Positions 1 to 6,730 of a stretch of DNA of 9,008 nt are shown in pieces. The notes beneath the pieces were generated by a model. It was not told the origin of the DNA. It saw only the letters and a program-made list of their open reading frames with translations, and made no database searches. The stretch comes from Bacteroidales bacterium (GTDB lineage: Bacteria > Bacteroidota > Bacteroidia > Bacteroidales > NBLH01): contig JAOZNO010000111.1 in the NCBI GenBank assembly GCA_029933755.1, positions 1-9,008 of the forward strand. The letters run 5' to 3'. Within the stretch, counting starts at the first letter, position 1; every line of letters begins with the position of its first letter. The position numbers and the translations under genes are program-made.

Positions 1-164
1 GTAATAAAGTTTGTTCTAATGATTGTTGTGTTGGTTTAAATATGACTTTAATTATGTCTTTATTCCGATTAAATTCGAAACAGAATCTGAAATTTTAATT
101 GAATTACTAATCAGATTTCCTCTTATATTGTTAAATTCGCTAAAAATTAAATGATTTTGATAAT

Positions 165-1880
165 ATGGAATCAAAATGGCTGATAAAACCGGAAGGTAAT
201 TCTGAAAAGGTGGAAAAACTTAAGGAAGAATTAAATATAAGTGGAACAATTGCGAATATGCTTGTTCAACGTGGTATTGAAACTTATGATGAAGCAAAAA
301 CATTTTTTAGACCTGAAATAAGTGACTTACACGATCCTTTTTTAATGAAGGATATGGATGTGGCAGTTTCCAGATTGAACAAGGCAATTGAAAATAAAGA
401 GAAAATTCTTGTTTATGGTGATTATGATGTTGACGGAACTACTTCGGTTGCACTTGTTTATTCTTTTTTAAAAGAACTTCATCCTAATATTGATTACTAT
501 ATACCAGACAGATATGGTGAGGGCTATGGAATATCTAATAAGGGAATTGATTTTGCTGCTGAGAATGATTTTAAACTGGTGATTGCCCTTGATTGTGGAA
601 TAAAAGCAGTTGATAAGATAGATTATGCGAATAGTAAGAGTGTTGATTTTGTAATTTGTGATCATCATACTCCGGGTGAAAAAATCCCTGATGCAGCTGC
701 TGTACTTGATCCTAAAAGAACAGATTGCGAATATCCGTATAAAGAACTTTCAGGTTGTGGTGTTGGCTTTAAACTGTTGCAGGCATTAACTGTTAAAAAC
801 GAATTGAGTTTTGATAGTTTACTGAAATATATTGATTTGGTAGCCGTTAGTATTGCTTCGGATATTGTGCCTGTTACGGGTGAAAATCGGGTTCTTGCCT
901 ATTACGGATTAAAAAGGCTAAATGAAGCACCGGGTTTGGGTTTGAAATCTATAATTGAAATGAATGGATTAAAAAACAAGGAAATTAGTATTTCAGATTG
1001 CGTGTTTAAAATTGGCCCGAGAATCAATGCAGCAGGTAGAATAGAATCGGGTAGGAGCTCTGTTGAGCTTTTAGTTGCAGAAAATAAGGAATATGCATGG
1101 CAAATGAGCCGAAAAATTAATGATATTAACGAAACCAGACAGAACCTTGACAGAACGATTACTGAGGAGGCTTTATCTATGATAAATGATAATGAAGCAT
1201 ATCAGAAAACTAAGTCAACTGTTTTGTATAAAGAGGATTGGCATAAAGGAGTTGTAGGAATTGTTGCCTCACGGGTAATTGAGCATTATTATAAGCCTAC
1301 CATTATACTAACTAAGTCAAATGAATTTGCTACTGGTTCAGCACGTTCGGTGTCGGGTTTTGATTTGTATGCGGCTATTGATGCCTGTAGCGATTTGCTT
1401 GTCAATTTTGGTGGACATAAACACGCTGCAGGGCTTACTATAAAACTAGAAAATGTTGATGAGTTCAGAGCAAAATTTGAGCTAGAGGTTGCACGTACTA
1501 TTACTCCTGACCAGCTTGTTCGTAAATTAAAAATTGATGCAGAAATAAAACTATCAGATATTACGACTAAATTTTACAGTATAATAAAACAATTTGCTCC
1601 ATTTGGTCCGGGGAATATGTCACCGGTTTATATAACTGAAGGTGTTAAGGATAGTGGATACACAAAGGCTGTAGGACAGGAGAGTACCCATCTGAAATTA
1701 GATGCTATAGATGAAAATAATAAACGTATGCAGGGGATTGGATTTAACCTGGCAGAAAAGTATTTACCTTCAATAAAACAAAAGAAAAGTTTTGATATTT
1801 GCTATTCGGTTGAAGAAAATGAATATATGGGTAGGAAAAGTTTGCAAATGAGAATTAAAGAGATGAAAATTAATGAATAA
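165..1880 (+). CDS. recJ: Single-stranded-DNA-specific exonuclease RecJ
   Basis: RecJ degrades single-stranded DNA 5' to 3' in the cytoplasm, in RecF-pathway recombination, mismatch repair and stalled-fork processing. The 571-residue product is a full-length family member. The DHH metal-binding motifs are present: GDYDVDG at residues 85-91, ALDCG at 141-145, CDHH at 165-168 and SIASDIVP at 229-236. The DHHA1 half has GPRINAAGR at 284-292, GVVGIVASR at 362-370, GSARS at 391-395 and FGGHKHAAG at 415-423. The rest, from about 449, fits the C-terminal OB-fold DNA-binding domain. The ATG at 165 gives the expected N-terminus. It has no Shine-Dalgarno sequence, which is normal for Bacteroidota. No clear consensus promoter was found in the 164 bases upstream. 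The stop lies 38 bases before a long palindrome, so the gene may share its 3' end with the transposase locus. No catalytic residue appears to be missing. Confidence 0.97.
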   Translation: MESKWLIKPEGNSEKVEKLKEELNISGTIANMLVQRGIETYDEAKTFFRPEISDLHDPFLMKDMDVAVSRLNKAIENKEKILVYGDYDVDGTTSVALVYSFLKELHPNIDYYIPDRYGEGYGISNKGIDFAAENDFKLVIALDCGIKAVDKIDYANSKSVDFVICDHHTPGEKIPDAAAVLDPKRTDCEYPYKELSGCGVGFKLLQALTVKNELSFDSLLKYIDLVAVSIASDIVPVTGENRVLAYYGLKRLNEAPGLGLKSIIEMNGLKNKEISISDCVFKIGPRINAAGRIESGRSSVELLVAENKEYAWQMSRKINDINETRQNLDRTITEEALSMINDNEAYQKTKSTVLYKEDWHKGVVGIVASRVIEHYYKPTIILTKSNEFATGSARSVSGFDLYAAIDACSDLLVNFGGHKHAAGLTIKLENVDEFRAKFELEVARTITPDQLVRKLKIDAEIKLSDITTKFYSIIKQFAPFGPGNMSPVYITEGVKDSGYTKAVGQESTHLKLDAIDENNKRMQGIGFNLAEKYLPSIKQKKSFDICYSVEENEYMGRKSLQMRIKEMKINE

Positions 1881-1918
1881 TAGAAAAATGCAGTTTGTTT
1901 ATTTGTGATAAATATGCA

Positions 1919-1966
1919 GTTTTTTCTTGTAGAGACGCACGGCCGTGCGTCTCTACAAGAAAAAAC
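1919..1966. repeat. Perfect 48-bp palindrome, REP-like, upstream of RAYT
   Basis: The two 24-bp arms are exactly complementary, centred between 1942 and 1943. The central 28 bp (each arm ending GTAGAGACGCACGG at the centre) are shared with the palindrome at 2296-2343. The outer 10 bp on each side (GTTTTTTCTT and its complement) are different there. A GTAG tetranucleotide, the sort of guide RAYTs recognise at the foot of REP hairpins, lies at 1929-1932. The strand ends in an A-run, not a T-run, so it is not a standard intrinsic terminator in either direction, although the hairpin could still slow RNA polymerase or protect the recJ 3' end. Confidence 0.92.
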
Positions 1967-1993
1967 AATCGTACGTTTTTGTTATTGAATGTT

Positions 1994-2623
1994 ATGGCAA
2001 AATTTGGGAATAGATATAGGATAGAATCAAACCGAATGCCAGGATGGGATTATGCCGGAAATGGTTATTATTTCATTACTCTTGTAATCCAAAATAGAGA
2101 ATGTTTATTGGGTAAGATTAAAAATGGTGAGGTAACTTTATCAGATTTTGGCAAAATAGCAAAAGAAGAATTGCATAAATCATTCGAAATAAGACAGGAA
2201 TTATTTTTAGATGAATTTGTAATGATGCCGAATCATTTGCATGCAATTGTAATTATTGATAAATCTAAAGTTACAAATATGCTTATTGAAACGGATGTTC
2301 TACACGTAGAGACGCACGGCCGTGCGTCTCTACGTGTAGAACAGTCTAACCAGTTGTTGCAAAATGACTTACAGACTGGGTTTTGTCGAAAACCAAAATC
2401 ATTGTCCTCATTTATTGCGGGGTATAAATCATCTGTTACCACAAAGGTTGATGATTTTATTGATCTGTATGACTTGTCTATTGTAAAATATAATCGTAGG
2501 AATAAATTCTGGCAAGCGAATTATAACGATCATGTTATACGAAATGAGAAAGAATATTGGGAAATAAAAAATTACATTAAAAATAATCCTGCAAATTGGG
2601 TGGAAGATAAATTCTATAAATAG
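1994..2623 (+). CDS. REP-associated tyrosine transposase (RAYT, Y1/HuH family)
   Basis: The product is a 209-residue single-strand DNA nuclease/transposase of the IS200/RAYT class, which cuts and joins DNA at hairpin repeats through a tyrosine. The N-terminal part (YRIESNRMPGWDY, then NGYYFITLVIQNR) is typical of the family. The HuH metal-binding motif is MPNHLHAIV, with His81 and His83. The C-terminal block has KPKSLSSFIAGYKS at 133-146, DHVIRNEKEYWEIKNYIKNNP at 179-199; Tyr194 is the likely nucleophile by family position. I chose the ATG at 1994. The frame stays open upstream to a TTG at 1895, but that extension only translates the palindrome at 1919-1966. Residues 102-117 are encoded by a second, perfect 48-bp palindrome, in the linker between the two catalytic motifs. 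No frameshift or stop is seen, so the gene appears intact. It has no accessory genes. Confidence 0.9.
   Translation: MAKFGNRYRIESNRMPGWDYAGNGYYFITLVIQNRECLLGKIKNGEVTLSDFGKIAKEELHKSFEIRQELFLDEFVMMPNHLHAIVIIDKSKVTNMLIETDVLHVETHGRASLRVEQSNQLLQNDLQTGFCRKPKSLSSFIAGYKSSVTTKVDDFIDLYDLSIVKYNRRNKFWQANYNDHVIRNEKEYWEIKNYIKNNPANWVEDKFYK
2296..2343. repeat. Perfect 48-bp palindrome inside the RAYT coding sequence
   Basis: The two 24-bp arms are exactly complementary, centred between 2319 and 2320. The central 28 bp match the upstream palindrome exactly. The outer 10 bp (TGTTCTACAC and its complement) differ from it but are again fully self-complementary. It is read through in frame as VLHVETHGRASLRVEQ, residues 102-117 of the transposase. 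Its length is a multiple of three, so it adds 16 codons without breaking the frame. Confidence 0.92.
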
Positions 2624-2659
2624 AGTTTCAATCAATAAAAAAAACTGTATATAATTTGG

Positions 2660-2695
2660 TTTTTCTAGTAAAGACACATGTCTTTACTAGAAAAA
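2660..2695. repeat. 17-bp-arm palindrome downstream of RAYT
   Basis: Two perfectly complementary 17-base arms (TTTTTCTAGTAAAGACA and its complement) flank a 2-base centre, CA. It lies 36 bases after the transposase stop and 82 bases from the end of the oppositely oriented permease gene. The GTAAAGAC element is one base different from the GTAGAGAC of the other two palindromes, but the GC-rich centre (GCACGGCCGTGC) is missing, so this is a related but distinct subtype. It sits between convergent genes, yet ends in A-runs on both strands, so it is not a canonical intrinsic terminator. Confidence 0.85.
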
Positions 2696-2777
2696 AGTCG
2701 TGTCTTTTTATCAGAAAAATGTCACCTAATATTGTTTAATAATTGTGCAAATGTTAGCAGTAAATCACAGATTAGCA

Positions 2778-4103
2778 CTACCCATTAAATCGTAACCATT
2801 TCCATAAGTCTTTATAGCTGAATTTTTTACCGTAAATAAGAATGCCAATTCGGTAAATTTTTGCAGCTACCCAGGTTGATCCAATAAATGTTACAATAAG
2901 AACAGACATTGAAAGGATGATTTCCCAAGCAGGAACTCCGTATGGAATCCTCAACATCATTATTACTGGTGAAGTTAGTGGTAAAATTGAAAACCAAAAA
3001 GCTGCCGGGCCTTCGGGGTTTTGAATAATTGCCTGGGCAATCATTAAAGCAAAAATTAGTGGGATAGTCAAGGGTATCATAAATTGCTGAGTATCTGCCT
3101 CGTTATCAACTGCACCACCAATGCCTGCAAATAGCGAAGCATATATTAAGTAGCCACCAATAAAATAGAAGATAAAAGAAAAGATAATTAAAGCAATAGG
3201 TAAGTTCATAACCGATTCCAAAACATCATTTAGAACTTTATTGTCATTATTTATGTTTTGAATTTCCTGAGGTAAACTGCCTTCCTGCATTACTTGTTCA
3301 GTTAATTGGTTGTTTGGAACAGAATCTACACCAACAATTGTTTGCGTAATACTAATTATAATAAAACCCAAAACTACCCAAAGTAAAAATTGTGTTAAAG
3401 CAACAAGGGCAATACCTAATATTTTACCCATCATTAACTGAAAAGGTTTTACCGAAGATATAAGGATTTCAACCACACGGTTGGTTTTTTCTTCAATAAC
3501 ACCACGCATTACCATTGCTCCATAAATGAATATGAACATATAAATTAAAAAAGCAGAAATATATCCGATAGCTAAGGCTGCCTCTGTAGAACTAAGCTCT
3601 TCACTACCGTCAGCTTTTATTTTTATAGTACGTATGTGTACGTTGGGATTTATTGCATCAATGGTTTCAACTTCAATACCTAATTCTTTTAACTTATCTG
3701 AACGTATTTTTTCTTCAATACGTGAACTGATATACATTTTTGTATTAATGTCTGACTGGTTTTCAGAAATTAGTTCAATATTTTCATTTTCAGGGTCTTC
3801 TGGTATTATTAGTAATGCGTAATAGTTGCCATCTGAAAATACTTTTTTAATACTCTCGACATTCGTGTTTTTAGCAAATGTAAATTTAATACTTTTATTG
3901 TCTTTTAAACTTTCTTCAAACTTATTAGAAGAATCTTTTACCAGTATATATCTTAGTTGATCACTTTCAAGTTGTGTTATAAATACTGTAACTGCAACCA
4001 TTGCTGCCATTAATGCCGGGGCTAAAAGTGTAAGAATGATAAAAGTCTTTTTTCTAACCCGGGTTAAATATTCTCTCTTAATGATTAAAAGTATTTTGTC
4101 CAT
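2778..4103 (-). CDS. ABC-2 type transporter permease (NatB/YhaP-like)
   Basis: This is the 441-residue membrane subunit of an ABC exporter, acting in the inner membrane with the ATPase encoded just upstream. The pattern is typical of the ABC2_membrane_3 (NatB-like) family. It has a short basic N-terminus (KREYLTRVRKK), a first membrane helix at about 20-43, and a large polar extracytoplasmic domain at about 45-175. A block of five or six helices follows from about 176 to 425. The conserved EEKTNRVVEILISSVKP segment (204-220) lies after the second helix. A second polar insert at about 258-298 is glutamine- and asparagine-rich. The C-terminus is basic and cytoplasmic. The start codon is 50 bases after the ATPase stop, so one transcript probably covers both. 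The substrate cannot be read from the sequence. NatAB exports sodium, but relatives carry other cargo. Confidence 0.9.
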   Translation of the reverse strand: MDKILLIIKREYLTRVRKKTFIILTLLAPALMAAMVAVTVFITQLESDQLRYILVKDSSNKFEESLKDNKSIKFTFAKNTNVESIKKVFSDGNYYALLIIPEDPENENIELISENQSDINTKMYISSRIEEKIRSDKLKELGIEVETIDAINPNVHIRTIKIKADGSEELSSTEAALAIGYISAFLIYMFIFIYGAMVMRGVIEEKTNRVVEILISSVKPFQLMMGKILGIALVALTQFLLWVVLGFIIISITQTIVGVDSVPNNQLTEQVMQEGSLPQEIQNINNDNKVLNDVLESVMNLPIALIIFSFIFYFIGGYLIYASLFAGIGGAVDNEADTQQFMIPLTIPLIFALMIAQAIIQNPEGPAAFWFSILPLTSPVIMMLRIPYGVPAWEIILSMSVLIVTFIGSTWVAAKIYRIGILIYGKKFSYKDLWKWLRFNG

Positions 4104-4153
4104 CTTTATTCAATTGTTTTTTCTTATCTGAGGTTTGGAGATTTTATGCAAGA

Positions 4154-5098
4154 CTATTTAACTTGTTCAGCAACTTGCAACTTGTTTTCGTTTTCTACAA
4201 CACGTATAAATATATCGTTAACGGATGGGATAACTTCGTTCATTCCAACCAGTTCTCCATGAGGTAGCATTGAGCTAATTAATTGATTTGTTGTAGAACC
4301 ATTTAAAAGTTTTGTTCTGCAAATGGTGTGTCCATTTTCCTGTCTTACTTCTTCAATCTTGTAATCAGTAGAAATAGATGCGGAAAACTTGTCAAAACGC
4401 CCTTTAAAATGTAAGTCAAAAACATTTAATTTAAACTGCTGTTTGATTTCCTGCACATCACCATCTAAAACTTTTTTTGAGTTGTTGATTAAAGCAATAT
4501 TATCACATAACTCTTCAACCGAAGCCATGTTATGAGTTGAGAAAATAATAGTAGAGCCTTTTTCTTTAAGATTAAGAATCTCTTGTTTCAATAAATTGAC
4601 ATTAATGGGGTCAAAGCCACTAAAAGGTTCATCAAAAATTAGAAGTTTAGGCTCATGCAAAATAGTGACAATGAATTGTACTTTCTGCTGCATTCCTTTT
4701 GAAAGCTCTTCTACTTTTTTATTCCACCACGATTCAATCTCAAATTTTTGAAACCAATATTTGAGTCTTTTCATCGCTTCATGGCGCTTAAGACCCCGTA
4801 ATTGAGCAAAGTATAATGCTTGTTCGCCCGTTTTCATTTTTTTATATAAACCACGTTCTTCCGGTAAGTAACCAATGTGTTGAACGTGTTCAGGTTTTAG
4901 CGATTCACCATTAAAGAGAATTTCTCCTGTATCAGGTAAAGTAATATTATTAATGATACGTATAAGTGTTGTTTTTCCTGCCCCATTTGGACCCAGTAAT
5001 CCGAAGATTTTCCCTTCGGGAACTTCTAGGCTTACATTGCTGAGTGCCTGGTGGTTAACGAATGCTTTGCTAACTTCTTTAACTTCTAAAAAGTTCAT
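4154..5098 (-). CDS. ABC transporter ATP-binding protein (NatA/YhaQ-like)
   Basis: This is the cytoplasmic ATPase that powers the permease encoded next to it. All nucleotide-binding motifs are present in the 314 residues: Walker A GPNGAGKTT at 36-44, the Q-loop region around GYLPEERGLY (76-85), signature LSKGMQQKV at 132-140, Walker B LLIFDEP at 152-158 with catalytic Glu157, D-loop SGFD at 160-163, and switch His189 in STHNMAS. The signature reads LSKGM instead of LSGGQ, which is common in the NatA and drug/sodium exporter branch. After residue 205 there is a C-terminal extension of about 110 residues that fits DUF4162, a domain of this branch. It is first in a two-gene operon with the permease. 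Only a weak promoter candidate was found upstream. The substrate is unknown. Confidence 0.94.
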   Translation of the reverse strand: MNFLEVKEVSKAFVNHQALSNVSLEVPEGKIFGLLGPNGAGKTTLIRIINNITLPDTGEILFNGESLKPEHVQHIGYLPEERGLYKKMKTGEQALYFAQLRGLKRHEAMKRLKYWFQKFEIESWWNKKVEELSKGMQQKVQFIVTILHEPKLLIFDEPFSGFDPINVNLLKQEILNLKEKGSTIIFSTHNMASVEELCDNIALINNSKKVLDGDVQEIKQQFKLNVFDLHFKGRFDKFSASISTDYKIEEVRQENGHTICRTKLLNGSTTNQLISSMLPHGELVGMNEVIPSVNDIFIRVVENENKLQVAEQVK

Positions 5099-5125
5099 TT
5101 ATTTGTTTATTATTATTTCGAGTGG

Positions 5126-5133
5126 CAAATGTA
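5126..5133 (-). promoter_or_regulatory. Candidate -7 box for the ABC transporter operon
   Basis: On the minus strand this reads TACATTTG, a full match to the Bacteroidota -7 consensus TAnnTTTG. It lies 27 bases before the ATPase start codon, which would leave a leader of about 20 bases. No TTTG was found 19-21 bases upstream, so the -33 element is missing or weak. The call rests on one eight-base match and its position. Confidence 0.35.
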
Positions 5134-5279
5134 GCTAAACTTTGAGGAGAATGTGTATTGTTTTATGATATATTTCATTTAGAACTTATAAAAAAAAGAT
5201 AACAGTGAGACTAAATAAGAGTGTGTCCATAAAGTGAAGAGTTTGAACTATAAAGTCATGTGTTTCGTTCAGAATATTT

Positions 5280-5355
5280 GAGTTCGAGGCTTGCGTAGTC
5301 CTGAAAATCAGGAGTTTACTTTTGTAAATGCGATGTACTGAGCTTGTCGAAGTAA
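5280..5355. repeat. Composite of intergenic repeat fragments with small hairpins
   Basis: Two small perfect hairpins stand side by side: TCCTGA-AAA-TCAGGA at 5299-5313 and TTTAC-TTTT-GTAAA at 5315-5328. They are preceded by GAGTTCGAGGCTTGCG and followed by TACTGAGCTTGTCGAAGTA at 5336-5354, whose TACT/AGTA ends pair. The last segment has the form of a widespread bacterial repeat (CTGAGCTTGTCGAAG), and the first looks like half of a larger inverted repeat that has lost its right arm. I recall similar sequences between Bacteroidota genes but cannot verify this here. It is the main content of the 421-base gene-poor stretch at 5099-5519. Confidence 0.45.
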
Positions 5356-5495
5356 CTGATTTGAAAGACAAGTATAACGAAGAAGTCGGACATTATGGAG
5401 GAACACTAAATGAAAAAGATTCAGAATTCAAATACTGTTTAACATACTTGAAACTTGAATCTTTTTATCAAGAATATTTAGTGCTTGCGAGTTAA
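5328..5495 (+). CDS. Doubtful 55-codon ORF, N-terminus derived from repeat
   Basis: An ATG directly after an in-frame TAA opens 55 codons ending in TAA. The product would be a small acidic, tyrosine-rich protein with no recognised domain. Its first residues (RCTELVEV) come from the repeat motif at 5336-5354. The rest (DLKDKYNEEVGHYGG, then LNEKDSEFKYCLTYLKLES) has a soluble-protein look and is the only part that argues for coding. No promoter was found that would start before the ATG, since the nearest TAnnTTTG match at 5317-5324 is too close. It points towards the convergent zinc-ribbon gene, 24 bases away. It could be the surviving tail of a decayed gene fused to a repeat, or chance. Confidence 0.22.
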   Translation: MRCTELVEVTDLKDKYNEEVGHYGGTLNEKDSEFKYCLTYLKLESFYQEYLVLAS

Positions 5496-5519
5496 TTGAT
5501 ATTGTTAGATGACATCAGT

Positions 5520-6629
5520 TTATCCGCCATAGGTTTCATTTAAATAGTAGACCGTTGCAATAATTGCAATAATCATAAGAACGAACAGGGCGATTTTTAT
5601 CCAACTATAAGGTCTTTCTCCCTGAACTTCACCAGTCCGGCCATTAACCATAAACCTGTAAGCTTTTTGATTGTATCTGTATGCACTAATCCAAATAGGT
5701 AATAAAATATGTTTAAAGGTAACTGCATCAAAATCAGTATCCATTGAGTCAATTGTTTGCCTGTCACCACCAATATCTCTGCGTACATCTTCTCTAATTA
5801 TATCTTTCATTTTGTCACGAGCGGCAACAAAGCCATCTTCTAATCCTTTCTGATAACTTTCTGATTTAAAACCACTAAGGTATTTGGTGTCATAAGGAAC
5901 CAGATTGTTTAAATCCCATGGCTCAAGTCGCTCCACATACTTAATAGGTAACGAGTTGCTTGCTGGAATTAGGATGTCATCGAAATCTCTGGATACTCTC
6001 CCTCTTACATTTGACCAACGAGTTTTGGTGACAGAGCGTTCTTTTGATTCTCCATTTTCAGTATATCTTTCTGTTTCTTCATAATCATCACCACGTTCAC
6101 CTGTGTAATTCGTGTTTGTTTTTGAGTCAAAAGTCCAGTATGGGATATAGATGCCTGCTAATTTTTCAGACTGCCGCGCATATTGTTTTAATTTATTAGG
6201 TGCAAACCAAAGTTTTTTTAACCAGTTTTGATAAAGTTCAAGTCCTTCTTTATCTTTAATTTTAAAAGGCAGCATTCCTTTCGGTTGAATAATACTTGAT
6301 TTATGACCTTCTTTTGATGTGAGAGGACTGTCACAGAAATCGCATGAGTCTGAAATTACATTTGGGTCAAATGTTGTTTCTGCACCACAGCCGTCACATT
6401 TTATCGTGAGAATTTCAATCTTGGGTGCAATATCCATTTGATTGTTTACAAAATCATGAAAATCAATTTCTTGATGGGCTTCAGCTCTTTCATGTTCATC
6501 TACTTCAATCGTATTTAAAGCACCGCAAAATTCGCATTTAAGACTGTCTGTTCCTGGGGCAAATGTTAGATTTGCGCCACATTGTACACATGCAATTTCA
6601 TCCTGATTTGAGCTTTTATTATTATTCAT
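5520..6629 (-). CDS. Double zinc-ribbon, C-terminally membrane-anchored protein (YdjG-like)
   Basis: This 369-residue protein starts with two zinc-ribbon motifs: Cys14/Cys17 with Cys32/Cys35 (CVQCG, CEFCG) and Cys78/Cys81 with Cys96/Cys99 (CDGCG, CDFCD). A large mixed domain follows, with landmarks KGMLPFKI (117-124), AGIYIPYWTFD (158-168) and, near the end, VNGRTGEVQGERPYSW (328-343). One hydrophobic helix at about 344-362 and a short tail follow. There is no signal peptide, so the bulk should be cytoplasmic, held to the membrane by the tail. Such proteins are often misnamed primosomal protein N' or helicase because of the zinc ribbons, but no helicase motif is present. It follows the SPFH gene. 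In Bacillus subtilis a similar pair (YdjG, YdjI) works with PspA, and I infer a related membrane role. The biochemical activity is unknown. Confidence 0.8.
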   Translation of the reverse strand: MNNNKSSNQDEIACVQCGANLTFAPGTDSLKCEFCGALNTIEVDEHERAEAHQEIDFHDFVNNQMDIAPKIEILTIKCDGCGAETTFDPNVISDSCDFCDSPLTSKEGHKSSIIQPKGMLPFKIKDKEGLELYQNWLKKLWFAPNKLKQYARQSEKLAGIYIPYWTFDSKTNTNYTGERGDDYEETERYTENGESKERSVTKTRWSNVRGRVSRDFDDILIPASNSLPIKYVERLEPWDLNNLVPYDTKYLSGFKSESYQKGLEDGFVAARDKMKDIIREDVRRDIGGDRQTIDSMDTDFDAVTFKHILLPIWISAYRYNQKAYRFMVNGRTGEVQGERPYSWIKIALFVLMIIAIIATVYYLNETYGG

Positions 6630-6663
6630 TCTGATGGTTTTAAGGTTAAAGGCAAATAGTATT

Positions 6664-6703
6664 AAAAAAACCTGGCAGATTTTATTATTAAATCTGTCAG
6701 GTT
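6664..6703 (-). terminator. Intrinsic terminator after the SPFH gene
   Basis: On the minus strand a stem of 14 positions with one C/A mismatch (AACCTGACAGATTT pairing with AAATCTGCCAGGTT) and a 7-base loop is followed by a run of seven T residues. It begins 27 bases after the SPFH stop and ends 34 bases before the zinc-ribbon start. Its position suggests partial termination between the two genes, or that the second gene has its own promoter, for which no good consensus was seen. Confidence 0.75.
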
Positions 6704-6730
6704 CAAATGTCTAATGTTAAGACAAATGTA

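Larger units (their letters stand above)
1919..2695 (+). mobile_element. RAYT locus: transposase gene with three REP-like palindromes
   Basis: One small Y1 transposase gene is bracketed by long palindromes centred at 1942/1943 and 2677/2678, with another inside the gene. This is the usual arrangement of a REP-associated tyrosine transposase and the hairpin repeats it is thought to mobilise. The two outer palindromes resemble each other on their left arms: a T-run, then CTTGTAGAGAC in one and CTAGTAAAGAC in the other. The inner palindrome shares its core with the first. No terminal inverted repeats or target duplication of a classical IS were seen. RAYTs are usually single-copy and chromosomally resident, so this may be a domesticated gene rather than an active transposon. 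The boundaries are simply the outer edges of the palindromes. Confidence 0.6.

Noticed and set aside
1..95. Open frame on the minus strand running off the left edge
   Set aside because: About 32 codons are open after a stop near position 96, with a plausible peptide, but there is no ATG, GTG or TTG start and the window ends, so nothing can be supported.
1919..1966. Palindrome read as the recJ intrinsic terminator
   Set aside because: The hairpin is followed by an A-run instead of a T-run, so it does not fit a standard intrinsic terminator; the repeat explanation is better supported by the second copy.
1895..1993. N-terminal extension of the transposase from a TTG at 1895
   Set aside because: It only translates the palindrome at 1919-1966 and its flanks (CRDARPCVST); the family N-terminus begins at the ATG at 1994.
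2429..2677. 82-codon minus-strand ORF over the transposase 3' end
   Set aside because: It starts within the third palindrome and is antisense to the conserved C-terminal block of the transposase; its hydrophobic sequence is what antisense AT-rich coding DNA gives.
5211..5235. Possible insertion-sequence end (GAGTGTGTCCATAAAG)
   Set aside because: It resembles some IS termini, but no matching inverted end, target duplication or transposase remnant was found nearby.
5317..5324. TACTTTTG match to the -7 promoter box on the plus strand
   Set aside because: It lies within the loop and arm of a small hairpin, has no TTTG at 19-21 bases upstream, and is only 3 bases before the doubtful ORF start.
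5186..5371. 61-codon minus-strand ORF in the gene-poor stretch
   Set aside because: It reads through the small hairpins and the repeat fragment in reverse, with no family resemblance and no promoter.
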